Positions 9,069-17,234 of a stretch of 64,000 nt of DNA are shown in pieces. The stretch covers positions 177,530-241,529 of the forward strand of contig NZ_JSVC01000021.1 in assembly GCF_000814475.1 (NCBI RefSeq), given 5' to 3'. Within the stretch, counting starts at the first letter, position 1, and the number at the start of each line of letters is the position of its first letter. The position numbers and the translations under genes are program-made. This stretch comes from Flavihumibacter solisilvae (GTDB lineage Bacteria > Bacteroidota > Bacteroidia > Chitinophagales > Chitinophagaceae). The notes beneath the pieces are model-generated. The model was given only the letters and a program-made list of their open reading frames with translations, ran no database searches and had not been told where the DNA came from.

Positions 9069-9731
9069 CTAGGGACCGCCGCTGTCTTTTTTCGGTACAA
9101 CCCTGTATTCATCCTGGCTGATCGGAATTCCTGACGGTTTTTTGCGTCCCCCCGAAACAGAATCCGGCTTCTTTTCACGGGCGCCTGAAACGGACAACGG
9201 GACAAGTAGGTTATTACTATCCTGCCTTGTTACCGGTTCATCAGGGACCTTTATACCGCTTTGATTTCCAACTGCGGGTTTCACATCAAGGGAATCCACT
9301 CCTGTTATCACCTTTGAATTTGCCGGTAGTCTTTCTGCAGGTTCCACCGGCGGTAGTGAAATTGCAGAATCTTTATGATCGGGTTGTTGTAATACCGGCT
9401 TCGGAGCTACCGAAGGCCCGATCATCCTGTAAGTTTGCGTCGGTTCATTTAGCCTAAAATCATTCAACCGGATGTTACCGGTTTCACGGAACAGCAATAA
9501 CGACGCTGCTCCTAAAAAGATCAGGAATGACCAGCCGGACCACCCCTGTCCGCTTCCACCTGCCGGTACCGGACCGGAAGGATCATTGTCCTCACCATCC
9601 TCACCGGTTGGCGGATCTTCATCAAGTTCTTTTTCGATGCGCAGCCAGATGTCGTCCGCCAATGCAGGCAGTGGCGGAAGTTGTTCCAGCTTTGCAGCGA
9701 TCAATTGTTCATATGGTAGAACCTGACTCAT
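9069..9731 (-). CDS. Putative anti-sigma factor, single-pass membrane protein
   Basis: 220 residues with no family I can name. The N-terminal about 40 residues ('LADDIWLRIEKELDE') resemble the cytoplasmic start of Bacteroidota anti-sigma factors. A Pro/Gly/Asp-rich linker leads to one membrane helix at about 66-81 ('WSFLIFLGAASLLLF'), and the rest is a Pro/Ser-rich extracytoplasmic tail. The ATG overlaps the stop of the ECF sigma gene (ATGA). Gene order and topology support an anti-sigma role; the sequence alone does not prove it. It converges on the LytTR gene. Confidence 0.7.
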   Translation of the reverse strand: MSQVLPYEQLIAAKLEQLPPLPALADDIWLRIEKELDEDPPTGEDGEDNDPSGPVPAGGSGQGWSGWSFLIFLGAASLLLFRETGNIRLNDFRLNEPTQTYRMIGPSVAPKPVLQQPDHKDSAISLPPVEPAERLPANSKVITGVDSLDVKPAVGNQSGIKVPDEPVTRQDSNNLLVPLSVSGAREKKPDSVSGGRKKPSGIPISQDEYRVVPKKDSGGP

Positions 9732-10279
9732 CTAAATTCAACATGAAGAATTTGCTTTTGTAATTGTTTTCTTGCTTCACTAAGATGCCATTTACTTGTG
9801 CCTTCGCTGATGTTTAACTTTTCAGCGATCTCGCGATGGTTATAGCCATCGACTGCATACAACACAAACACCGCGTGCGTGGCGGGCGGCAGTTGCTGGA
9901 TCATGGTCATGAGCTCCTTGGCATTCAACTGCTCGATTGCCGCGTTATTGATATTGGGAGCAGCAACTGTTTCCAGTTCAAGCTCCATTTCTTCCCCGAA
10001 TTTGCTTCTTGATTTGATGTGATCAAGACCTTCGTTTATTATTATTCTTTTAAGCCAGGTCTTAAAACTTCCTTTGGTCTGGTCGAAGCTGCGGATGCTC
10101 CGGAATACTTTCAAAAACGATTGACTAACGATATCCGCAGCATCCGCATCATCCCTTGAGTAACGCAAGGCTATGACCATTGCAAATTCATAGAATTGCC
10201 TGTACAGTAATTCCTGCGCCTTGCGATTGTTTGCAATGCAGCTTTCAATTATAACCTGTATGGGCAATTGTTTTGTCAA
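9728..10279 (-). CDS. ECF-type RNA polymerase sigma factor
   Basis: 183 residues. Region 2 is 'RQFYEFAMVIALRYSRDDAD' followed by 'DIVSQSFLKVFRSI' and 'SFKTWLKRIIINEGLDHIK'; region 4 is 'LPPATHAVFVLYAVDGYNH' plus the helix-turn-helix 'EIAEKLNISEGTSKWHLSEA'. The start appears to be TTG at 10279: its bases form a TTGA overlap with the stop of the upstream lipoprotein gene, no ATG or GTG lies upstream in frame, and it places 'ESCIANNRKAQELLYRQFY' at the normal distance. A second TTG at 10267 is the alternative. The three-gene run lipoprotein / sigma / anti-sigma is linked by two 4-base overlaps. Confidence 0.92.
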   Translation of the reverse strand: MTKQLPIQVIIESCIANNRKAQELLYRQFYEFAMVIALRYSRDDADAADIVSQSFLKVFRSIRSFDQTKGSFKTWLKRIIINEGLDHIKSRSKFGEEMELELETVAAPNINNAAIEQLNAKELMTMIQQLPPATHAVFVLYAVDGYNHREIAEKLNISEGTSKWHLSEARKQLQKQILHVEFR

Positions 10280-11058
10280 TTGCCCGGATCCTGCTTTCGT
10301 TTCAACATAAGTGCCGAAGATACGGCAGCAGTCACCAATTTGTATGCAGGATCCATATCATTTATCATGATTACCCTGTTGTCGAGCATATCCACTACAC
10401 CAATCACCCCTTTGTCAATAGTCAGTTCATAACCTGCAAACATTGGCCCTCCTACGATCTTCACTTCTTTCCCCTTGGGATTGGTATAATTACCAATACG
10501 AAGTGACTTGATCCCGATTGTAAGATCACCATTACTTGCATAACCTTCCTCTTCATCATTCCTGTTTACAAGTACAAGCTGCCAGGGTTCGGGCTGCTGG
10601 TCCGCCATCAGAACGATCGCCGCTGAAAATGCGTATTGATAACCTTTGGAATGGGTAAGTTCTCCCCAGCGAGGATCGGGCGCTTTGTATACAATCTGCT
10701 TCTCACTGAATTTTTCCATTGCAAAAACCCCTGCCTGCATATTTCCATGACTGATGCTGTATTGCATCTTATTTTTTTCGGAAATGGAACGGTCATCCAT
10801 TCCGACATTGAACACTTTCACCAGCTGGTCTTCCAATCGGAAACTGATCCTGCTATGCTGCATCATTGAGCTGAAGTCCCAGCCCCTTTTTACGCTGGTT
10901 GTACTATACTCGCCGAACTGTAACTGCTGATTTATCATCCAGCCGTTCAGTCCGCTTACTTTCATTGATGTGGATGCTGCCTGGAATTTGTCGGGCACCG
11001 ATACTTTGGCGGCGGTACAGGAAACCAGGAAAATCAGCAATATTGATAAATATTTCAT
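10276..11058 (-). CDS. Hypothetical lipoprotein upstream of the ECF sigma gene
   Basis: 260 residues, not a family I recognise. It starts with a lipoprotein signal ('LIFLVSC', lipidated Cys14) and continues as a mixed alpha/beta protein with 'GWMINQQLQFGEYSTTSVKR' near 40-60 and a later 'GDLTIGIKSLRIGNY'. The last part, 'GVIGVVDMLDNRVIMIND', looks like a compact beta unit. Translationally coupled to the sigma factor by a TTGA overlap, so it may be the envelope input or another output of that regulon. It begins 10 bases after the stop of another lipoprotein gene on the same strand, so all four may share a transcript. Confidence 0.75.
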   Translation of the reverse strand: MKYLSILLIFLVSCTAAKVSVPDKFQAASTSMKVSGLNGWMINQQLQFGEYSTTSVKRGWDFSSMMQHSRISFRLEDQLVKVFNVGMDDRSISEKNKMQYSISHGNMQAGVFAMEKFSEKQIVYKAPDPRWGELTHSKGYQYAFSAAIVLMADQQPEPWQLVLVNRNDEEEGYASNGDLTIGIKSLRIGNYTNPKGKEVKIVGGPMFAGYELTIDKGVIGVVDMLDNRVIMINDMDPAYKLVTAAVSSALMLKRKQDPGN

Positions 11059-11068
11059 GTTGGTAAAT

Positions 11069-12199
11069 TTAATAAGTGAAGACGATTTTTGATCTATACA
11101 GGGCCTGGTTTGTCTGACCCGACTTGAAATATTTGATGAGGACTACCGGGTAACCGTCGGCGTCATAGGTATATTCCTGTTTGTCAAGAACGGCTACTGG
11201 AATCACACCACCGTAACCTTTCTGTTGTGTGATAAGATTATTTTTTGAACTGTTTGCCAGGTAAAGGTCAGGGAACAATACCTGGTGATACGGATTGATA
11301 TAGGAATCATAATTGTATTTACCGCCTTCAGATGCACCTGTTGAACTTGCAGCACGGTCTTCAACCTTGTTTCCCCCCACGAACTTCATATTGTAGTGCA
11401 TGTTCTGACCATTGTCGAATAACAGGTAAATGTCTGCAGTTTTACCACCAGGTACCACACCGTACTCAATTGTATTATACGTTTTCTGGCCATAACTGTC
11501 CTGGCTTACGTTTACGATCTGTCCCGACGCAGAATATTCAAAACCTGTCTGGGCAACCCTGATATCTTTTTCGTTATACCGGTCTACTCCTGACAAGGTC
11601 CCGTTGGTATACACACCTTTATCAGTAAGGGTAAGCCTGAGATCACTGTACTCGGGAAGCTTACGGAAGTAGTCGACCTGCGCGAGATTACCCGAAGTAT
11701 TATAAGTATACAAGCGTTTGGCTTTGGGTTGAAAATTACCTTGTACTTCCAGGTATTCCATTTCCATCTTAAGTTTTTTAAGACCTTTCGTACCGCCCAT
11801 TTCCACCAGCATACCTTCCTTCAGTTCCTGGCTGCTGATGGATTGCTCATCAGTGATATTCCATTGACTAAGCCGGATCCGGTGACTAACAGCCGATTTA
11901 GGCAGCTTCAAGTTATTGGAACCGGGAAGCAAGCGCTTGTTTGTGGTAGACACCTGTCCATTCTCCAGCGTACTGGCGATAACGAGATCCGCCGGGATAC
12001 TGTCGTACGTTGCAAGTCCAACCTTGATTACGGCTTTGATAAAAATGCTGACTGAGTCAGCTGCAGGTTGGGTGGGTGGGACAGGAACGTCCGGGTTTCC
12101 GGGTACGGGTTTATTGCCCGGCCGGGGAATTTCCGTTTCTTTTGAGCAGGAGAAAAGAACGAAAGCTAAAAGACAGATAAGGTTCATTGTTTTTTTCAT
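11069..12199 (-). CDS. Hypothetical lipoprotein with Pro-rich linker
   Basis: 376 residues. Signal peptide with lipobox ending at Cys18 ('VLFSCSK'), then a Pro-rich tether ('PGNKPVPGNPDVPVPP') of the kind that holds surface lipoproteins away from the membrane. The rest is rich in Tyr, Asn and Gly with short 'YTYNTSGNLAQVDYF' and 'YTYDADGYPVVLIKYF' units, reminiscent of the DUF4595 / YD-like beta-strand repeats of Bacteroidota. First gene of the putative lipoprotein-lipoprotein-sigma-anti-sigma run. Function unknown. Confidence 0.75.
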   Translation of the reverse strand: MKKTMNLICLLAFVLFSCSKETEIPRPGNKPVPGNPDVPVPPTQPAADSVSIFIKAVIKVGLATYDSIPADLVIASTLENGQVSTTNKRLLPGSNNLKLPKSAVSHRIRLSQWNITDEQSISSQELKEGMLVEMGGTKGLKKLKMEMEYLEVQGNFQPKAKRLYTYNTSGNLAQVDYFRKLPEYSDLRLTLTDKGVYTNGTLSGVDRYNEKDIRVAQTGFEYSASGQIVNVSQDSYGQKTYNTIEYGVVPGGKTADIYLLFDNGQNMHYNMKFVGGNKVEDRAASSTGASEGGKYNYDSYINPYHQVLFPDLYLANSSKNNLITQQKGYGGVIPVAVLDKQEYTYDADGYPVVLIKYFKSGQTNQALYRSKIVFTY

Positions 12200-12301
12200 G
12201 TAAAAGCATTTTATACCAACTATACCCCTGCCGAAAGAAAAAGGGTTGGGTAGATTTCATGCCATTCACAATACTTTAACAAGTAGCTTACCTTTACCGC
12301 T

Positions 12302-13186
12302 ATGCAATTCTTCTTTTCCAAGCTTGTCATTTTCCTTATTGCCCCGGCAAACTGGATCATTTGCGGACTCATACTCTTCCTGGCAATCCGTTCAAAACGA
12401 TGGAAAAAAATAACCGGCATAGCTACCCTTTCGATCGGCCTGCTCTTTACCAACCCCTGGCTGTTCAGGACGGCCTGTCTCAGCTGGCAGCCCGACAGAA
12501 CTACATTAAACGGAAAATTTGGAGCAGTTATCCTGCCAGGTGGCCTGGCTGGATACGACAAAAACGGGGAAGGCTATTTTGGTCTTGCCGCTGACCGGTT
12601 TATCCAGACTGTTGCGATATACAGGCAGGGATATGCAGACAAGATCATCGTTACAGGGGGTAATGGACTGCTCAACAGGAACCTACTCCCGGAAGCTGAT
12701 TTCCTGTATCAGCAGTTGATCCGCCAGGGTGTACCTGCACGGGATATCCTGATCGAAAACAAAAGCAGGAATACCGAACAAAATGCGTTGTTCACCAAAC
12801 AATTACTAGACAGTGCCGGCCTTACGCCACCGTTCGTGCTTGTAACATCGGCAATGCATATGCGCAGGTGTGCGCAGGAATTCAGTAATGCCGGGATCAG
12901 AACAGTTATTTACCCCAGCAATTTCGAAGTGATCAGGTCAGATCTCAATTTCCTGGAATTCTTCTGGCCAGACCTATCCATTCCGGAAAAATGGGGCCGG
13001 TTGTTAAAAGAAGTACTTGGATACTGTGTGAGCAGGAACCGTCAGGCTGCGAGGTCAGCTGCAAGGTCGGAACGAATTATGCCCGAGCAGAAAGCCAGCC
13101 AGGCATCCTGTAAAGATTCATCCCATTCTGGAGAAAGTATATTCTTGACGGTAAGCAAAAGTGTTTCGGTAATACAGGAAAGCTGA
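12302..13186 (+). CDS. ElyC/SanA/YdcF family (DUF218) membrane protein
   Basis: 294 residues. Two N-terminal hydrophobic helices (about 7-28 and 37-52) precede a DUF218 domain: 'GAVILPGG' near 72, 'KIIVTGGNG', 'ILIENKSRNTEQNALF' and 'LVTSAMHMRRC'. Relatives in Escherichia coli (ElyC, SanA) affect envelope integrity and peptidoglycan or enterobacterial common antigen supply at the inner membrane. Family members usually end shortly after a sequence like 'KEVLGYCVSR'; here about 46 more residues, Ala/Arg/Ser-rich, run antisense through the 3' end of the globin gene (13042-13186). That tail is probably a read-on after loss of an earlier stop, though it could be genuine. Confidence 0.85.
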   Translation: MQFFFSKLVIFLIAPANWIICGLILFLAIRSKRWKKITGIATLSIGLLFTNPWLFRTACLSWQPDRTTLNGKFGAVILPGGLAGYDKNGEGYFGLAADRFIQTVAIYRQGYADKIIVTGGNGLLNRNLLPEADFLYQQLIRQGVPARDILIENKSRNTEQNALFTKQLLDSAGLTPPFVLVTSAMHMRRCAQEFSNAGIRTVIYPSNFEVIRSDLNFLEFFWPDLSIPEKWGRLLKEVLGYCVSRNRQAARSAARSERIMPEQKASQASCKDSSHSGESIFLTVSKSVSVIQES

Positions 13187-13443
13187 TCAGGGCCGAGTTC
13201 TGTTGAAAATCCGAAATCCTGCACCATTGATACAGGGCATGCCGGCTTGTTCATTTTATTAATATAATAGCCGAACATCTTCATCAACATGCCAGTCTGC
13301 ATAGACATCGGTGTGCGGAAATATGCCCTGAGTTCGGGGGCGGTTTCGAAGAGCCGGTCATAAAACAGAATTGCCAGCCTGAGCGGCTCTTCTCCGGCTT
13401 TCTGCCAGCTTTGTCGAACAAGCTGCATTTGGAAATTGGTCAT
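13042..13443 (-). CDS. Globin-fold protein with no histidine at all
   Basis: 133 residues. 'MQLVRQSWQKAGEEP' and 'FYDRLFETAPELRAYF' are the A-C helix region of single-domain globins, and 'ITETLLLTVKNIL' with 'EWDESLQDAWLAFCSGII' is the G/H region. The F-helix stretch reads 'VQDFGFSTELGPDQL' where normal members have the proximal His; the protein contains no His anywhere, so histidine-ligated haem is impossible. A non-haem globin or a haem bound by another residue are the options. The 3' end overlaps the ElyC-like gene for 145 bases on the other strand. Confidence 0.75.
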   Translation of the reverse strand: MTNFQMQLVRQSWQKAGEEPLRLAILFYDRLFETAPELRAYFRTPMSMQTGMLMKMFGYYINKMNKPACPVSMVQDFGFSTELGPDQLSCITETLLLTVKNILSPEWDESLQDAWLAFCSGIIRSDLAADLAA

Positions 13444-13537
13444 ACAGATAAGGTTTTACACGATGCAAAAATTCAAAAAACGGAGCTGTTCAACCAAACT
13501 GAAATGAATGAATGGTCATTTTCTTAGAATGAATCGT

Positions 13538-14143
13538 TCAACATTTAACCGTTTCCACCGTGCGCAGGTCTTTAAGACGATATAGTACTTCTTCTTCCCT
13601 ATTGACCGGCACCCCGATGGTGAAGAGGCAGAACAACTGAATATCCTGGCTTACTACTGTGCAATTATAATGCCGGATAATCATCATCACCTCATTCATC
13701 GTGGTGTAGTCAAACTGCAGCCTGTACTGGATTTCAACTGCCTTTTGTACAAATGGTATCGTTTGCAGAACCAGAGAAGCTGTTGTCTTGTAAGCGTTTA
13801 TAAGTCCGGGCACACCGAGTAAAGTGCCACCAAAATACCTGACTACCACTACGCAAACATTCGTTAGTTCCTTACTGTCTATCTGGCCAAGAATAGGCTT
13901 CCCGGCCGACCCGGAAGGTTCGCCGTCATCATTGACCCGGAATTTGTTGCCATCGAGCCCGATCCGGTAAGCAAAGCAATAATGACTGGCTTTGGGATGT
14001 TCCTTTTTGATGTTGTTTAACGCTTCCTTGAGTGATTCAGCGTTCGGCAATGGAAATGCATAACCTATAAACTTACTACCCCTGTCCCTGAATGTCGCTT
14101 CACCTGGCCGTTCAATTGTGTTATAATAATTTCTGTTCTCCAT
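13538..14143 (-). CDS. yigZ: YigZ/IMPACT family protein
   Basis: 201 residues, typical of the family. The N-terminal UPF0029/IMPACT domain has 'DRGSKFIGYAFPL', 'HPKASHYCFAYRIG' and the hallmark 'NDDGEPSGSAGKPILGQI'; 'VVVRYFGGTLLGVPGLINAY' follows, then a DUF1949-type ferredoxin-like C-terminus. Relatives of the eukaryotic IMPACT protein; the bacterial role is unsettled (translation- or ribosome-associated). It starts 18 bases after ribD on the same strand, so it is probably the last gene of ecsC-like / ribD / yigZ. Confidence 0.93.
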   Translation of the reverse strand: MENRNYYNTIERPGEATFRDRGSKFIGYAFPLPNAESLKEALNNIKKEHPKASHYCFAYRIGLDGNKFRVNDDGEPSGSAGKPILGQIDSKELTNVCVVVVRYFGGTLLGVPGLINAYKTTASLVLQTIPFVQKAVEIQYRLQFDYTTMNEVMMIIRHYNCTVVSQDIQLFCLFTIGVPVNREEEVLYRLKDLRTVETVKC

Positions 14144-14161
14144 TTCGTTGCACAGGAATGC

Positions 14162-15205
14162 TCAATACCTGTTTTGATAAATTTTTATGGAATCGGAAAG
14201 GTAAGTTTCTGAATGTATTAAATCGCCTTTTGAAAAGATTGGTGCATCACTGCCATCATCGATCAGCATTTCGTTATTTGTGATCACACGTGCCTCATCC
14301 CAGAGGTTTTCGTGGATAAAAGTTTGCAGGAATCGTGTTCCCCCTTCGATTATTACAGATTGGATGCCCAGTTTATACAGACCAGCCAGCATCTGTTCGG
14401 CCAGCGGTTCGCCGGGTTTCATTAAAAGATACCTGATATGCTGATCGTCACCCTCTTTAACTTCATTAAATACAACCGTTCGCGCATCGGAAGAATAGAT
14501 GTTTTGCGAGCGTGGTATCGAAAGCTTTTTGTCCAGGACAATGCGTACTGGGTTTCTTCCCGGCCAAAGCCTGGTGGTAAGAAAAGGGTTGTCGAGTAAT
14601 GCGGTATTGGTTCCAATAGCAATTGCAGCCTCCTCACTTCGCCATTTATGGACCAGGGTGTTCGTCCATGCGTTACTTATAAAGACTCTCCCACTTCCAC
14701 CACCGCTGATTTTACAGTTTGAAGATTGTGCCCACTTCAGGATTACATACGGGCGACTGAGAAGATGAAAAGTGAAAAATCTTTTATTCAGATCAGTGCA
14801 CGCTTCTTCAAGCACATTTGAAATGACTTCAATACCTGCAGCCTTCATCTTTTCAATTCCCTTACCATCCACTTCTTTAAAAGGATCCCGGCAACCGACT
14901 ACCACTTTCCTGATCTGTTTTCTGATGATCAGATCAGCACAGGGTGGTGTTTTCCCAAAATGAGCGCATGGCTCAAGCGATACGTAAAGTGTACTTTCCT
15001 GTATCAGGGGGACGTCTTCCGGTAAAACACTGTTAATGCAGTTTACTTCTGCATGAGCCTGTCCATATACCTGGTGATAGCCTTCACCGATGATCCTCTC
15101 ATTATAAACCAAAACTGCCCCCACCATGGGGTTTGGGGCAACATGGCCAGCGCCTTTACGCGCCAGCTGAAGGCAGCGGTACATGTATTTGTCATCAGGA
15201 TCCAT
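14162..15205 (-). CDS. ribD: Riboflavin biosynthesis deaminase/reductase RibD
   Basis: 347 residues from ATG 15205; a TTG at 15217 in frame is less likely. The N-terminal cytidine-deaminase-like domain has the zinc site 'HAEVNCINS' and 'SLEPCAHFGKTPPCADLI'. The C-terminal RibD_C reductase domain starts near 'RPYVILKWAQSSNCKI' and includes 'AIAIGTNTALLDNPFLTTR' and 'SVIIEGGTRFLQTFI'. It converts 2,5-diamino-6-ribosylamino-pyrimidinone 5'-phosphate by deamination and side-chain reduction in flavin synthesis. A TATATTTG -7 element sits just upstream, overlapping the end of the preceding gene, so it may have its own promoter besides read-through. Confidence 0.95.
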   Translation of the reverse strand: MDPDDKYMYRCLQLARKGAGHVAPNPMVGAVLVYNERIIGEGYHQVYGQAHAEVNCINSVLPEDVPLIQESTLYVSLEPCAHFGKTPPCADLIIRKQIRKVVVGCRDPFKEVDGKGIEKMKAAGIEVISNVLEEACTDLNKRFFTFHLLSRPYVILKWAQSSNCKISGGGSGRVFISNAWTNTLVHKWRSEEAAIAIGTNTALLDNPFLTTRLWPGRNPVRIVLDKKLSIPRSQNIYSSDARTVVFNEVKEGDDQHIRYLLMKPGEPLAEQMLAGLYKLGIQSVIIEGGTRFLQTFIHENLWDEARVITNNEMLIDDGSDAPIFSKGDLIHSETYLSDSIKIYQNRY

Positions 15206-15214
15206 AAGCGGGCA

Positions 15215-15222
15215 CAAATATA
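15215..15222 (-). promoter_or_regulatory. -7 element upstream of ribD
   Basis: The minus strand reads TATATTTG, 9 bases before the ribD ATG at 15205. No FMN riboswitch-like sequence is visible in this short gap. Confidence 0.4.
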
Positions 15223-15225
15223 CGG

Positions 15226-15951
15226 CTACAAAATCCGCATCCGGTAGGCGTTCATTGCAGTTATGCCCAGTTTTTTTACCAGCCGGTAGTTTACAATCAC
15301 ACCAACAGGTGCTCCAATTACCGGCATAAGCTGGGCAATTTTTGCGATATCAAGATAATCCCTGTATTCCTGTTGAAAACTGCGCCAGTCAAACTGGTTA
15401 ATGTCTTCAGGAAGCGTCAGGCTCTTCATTTTCCAGTCCGTCATTTTCAGGTACACATTCCGCCGGTGTTCATGGCTGCTGAAGGCCAGCTCAAAAATAT
15501 GAAGGAGGTATACCCTTTCACGGTAATCGCTGACATCAAATCCATAAAGGGATGCGATGTCATACAGCAGTTTTAGTTTGATACCCAGCAGGATCGGAAA
15601 ATCAGCGAGGCCAAGCAACAAGCCGCCGGCCCCGGTCACGCCACCCTCTACCGCAGCAGTTTTACGATAAATATCTATTCGGTTCAACACGGCCATTTCC
15701 CTTGCCACCAGTGATTGTTCTGTCGATGGAGCCGCCGTAGTGTATTTTGCTCCGAATAGCACGCCCCTGATCATTTGCTTGATGGTGGTGGTGATGGCCT
15801 GGTGCACTTTTTCAGGAATCAACCTGTTGACACGCCGCTGCAACTGTTTTGAAAGATTATTCAGTAAAGATGGCTGCCGTTGCATTTGCCGCTGCCAATG
15901 ACGCAGTTCCAATTCCGCTCTCTTTACATACAAGTCAGTATGCATAACCAT
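15226..15951 (-). CDS. EcsC family protein
   Basis: 241 residues. Matches the EcsC pattern: an amphipathic N-terminal half ('IPEKVHQAITTTIKQMIRGV'), then a glycine-rich hydrophobic stretch ('GGVTGAGGLLLGLADFPILL') with 'KLKLLYDIASLYGFD' and a C-terminal 'VIGAPVGVIVNYRLVKKLGI'. EcsC proteins are named from Bacillus subtilis, but their biochemical role is not established. ATG 15951 and a second ATG two codons later (15945) are both possible starts. It ends 20 bases before ribD on the same strand. Confidence 0.85.
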   Translation of the reverse strand: MVMHTDLYVKRAELELRHWQRQMQRQPSLLNNLSKQLQRRVNRLIPEKVHQAITTTIKQMIRGVLFGAKYTTAAPSTEQSLVAREMAVLNRIDIYRKTAAVEGGVTGAGGLLLGLADFPILLGIKLKLLYDIASLYGFDVSDYRERVYLLHIFELAFSSHEHRRNVYLKMTDWKMKSLTLPEDINQFDWRSFQQEYRDYLDIAKIAQLMPVIGAPVGVIVNYRLVKKLGITAMNAYRMRIL

Positions 15952-16054
15952 AGTTTTTGAGTCTGGGCTCGCTTATCAGCCCACAGTCAATGAAATAAAT
16001 TCCTGTGCCAGAGCGGAATCACTTTTTTAGCTATCTTTTAATAAATCTGTCAGC

Positions 16055-17191
16055 ATGAAAAGTACTGTTTTTTGCTGGTTAGCCTTCCTTCTTGCGATTT
16101 CGTTCCCCGCTATTAAGCCATATGCAAGCCCCCGACAGGATCCACCAACTCTTACCATCGGGTCGGAGGCGCCTGAATTCAATTTGCCTGGAGTAGATGG
16201 AAAGAACTGGTCTCTCAGTTCATTTAAAAATTCGCAATTGCTTGTCCTGGTATTTACCTGCAACCACTGTCCTACCGCACAGGCATATGAAGACCGTTTG
16301 ATCCGGCTGACAGATGAATATAAATCCCGTGGCGTAGCTGTTGTTGCCATCTCTCCAAATGACCCTAAAGCCATCACTTTAAGTGAACTTGACTATACTG
16401 ACCTGAGCGATAGTTTTGAGGAGATGAAGATCAGGGCCAGTGAAAAGAAATTCAACTTCCCCTACCTGTATGATGGTGAAACCCAGCAGGTTGCAAGGAA
16501 ATACGGTCCAGTAGCAACGCCACATGTTTTTATTTTCGATAAGAATCGGAAACTACGATACCAGGGGAGGATCGACAATGTAGAAAAACCATCAAAAACA
16601 CCGACTCAAACAGATACCAGGGCGGCGATTGATGCGTTGCTTGCGGGACAGGAAGTACCAGTAAAGTCAACTAAAGTCTTTGGGTGTTCGATCAAATGGG
16701 CCTCGAAAGAAGACTGGATCATTAAGGCCAGGGAAACCTGGGCAAGGGAGCCGGTAAAAGTAGAACCGATTGATGAGGCAGGAATTCGAGCACTCTTGAA
16801 AAATACGACCAAAAAACTCCGGCTAGTCAATGTATGGGCAACCTGGTGCGGTCCTTGCGTGACTGAACTCCCTGACTTTATTACCATTAACCGGATGTAC
16901 AGGAGCCGTGATTTTGAGCTTGTAACCATAAGTGCCGATGATCCATCAAAAAACGAAAAAGTGCTTGAGTTCCTTCAAAAACAGCAGGCTTCAAACCTCA
17001 ATTACCATTTTAATGGGGAAGACAAATACAGCCTGATTGAAGCGATCGACCCGAATTGGCAGGGCGCACTTCCTTATACGATCCTGGTTGAACCCGGCGG
17101 AAAGATTGTGTATGCCAGGCAGGGCCCTATTAACCTTTCGGCTATGAAAAAACTGATTGTTGATCACCCGATGATTGGACGCTATTTCTGA
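16055..17191 (+). CDS. Exported tandem redoxin/thioredoxin protein
   Basis: 378 residues. Signal peptide 1-25 ('AIKPYAS'). Residues about 32-195 are an AhpC/TSA-like redoxin domain with 'FTCNHCPTAQAYEDR' (Cys69, Cys72) and a cis-Pro segment 'GPVATPHVFIFD'. After a linker, a second thioredoxin domain carries 'VWATWCGPCVTELPDF' (Cys265, Cys268) and 'WQGALPYTILVEPGG'. Two dithiol sites in one exported chain suggest reduction or relay of thiols in the periplasm, in the manner of TlpA/ResA. The radical SAM gene begins just downstream. Confidence 0.9.
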   Translation: MKSTVFCWLAFLLAISFPAIKPYASPRQDPPTLTIGSEAPEFNLPGVDGKNWSLSSFKNSQLLVLVFTCNHCPTAQAYEDRLIRLTDEYKSRGVAVVAISPNDPKAITLSELDYTDLSDSFEEMKIRASEKKFNFPYLYDGETQQVARKYGPVATPHVFIFDKNRKLRYQGRIDNVEKPSKTPTQTDTRAAIDALLAGQEVPVKSTKVFGCSIKWASKEDWIIKARETWAREPVKVEPIDEAGIRALLKNTTKKLRLVNVWATWCGPCVTELPDFITINRMYRSRDFELVTISADDPSKNEKVLEFLQKQQASNLNYHFNGEDKYSLIEAIDPNWQGALPYTILVEPGGKIVYARQGPINLSAMKKLIVDHPMIGRYF

Positions 17192-17208
17192 AACCGGCCA
17201 TTTAAGGA

Positions 17209-17216
17209 TAATTTTG
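17209..17216 (+). promoter_or_regulatory. -7 element upstream of the radical SAM gene
   Basis: TAATTTTG matches TAnnTTTG and lies 18 bases before the preferred TTG start at 17235. No matching -33 is clear. Confidence 0.35.
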
Positions 17217-17234
17217 CGGATAAATTTATCCGTT

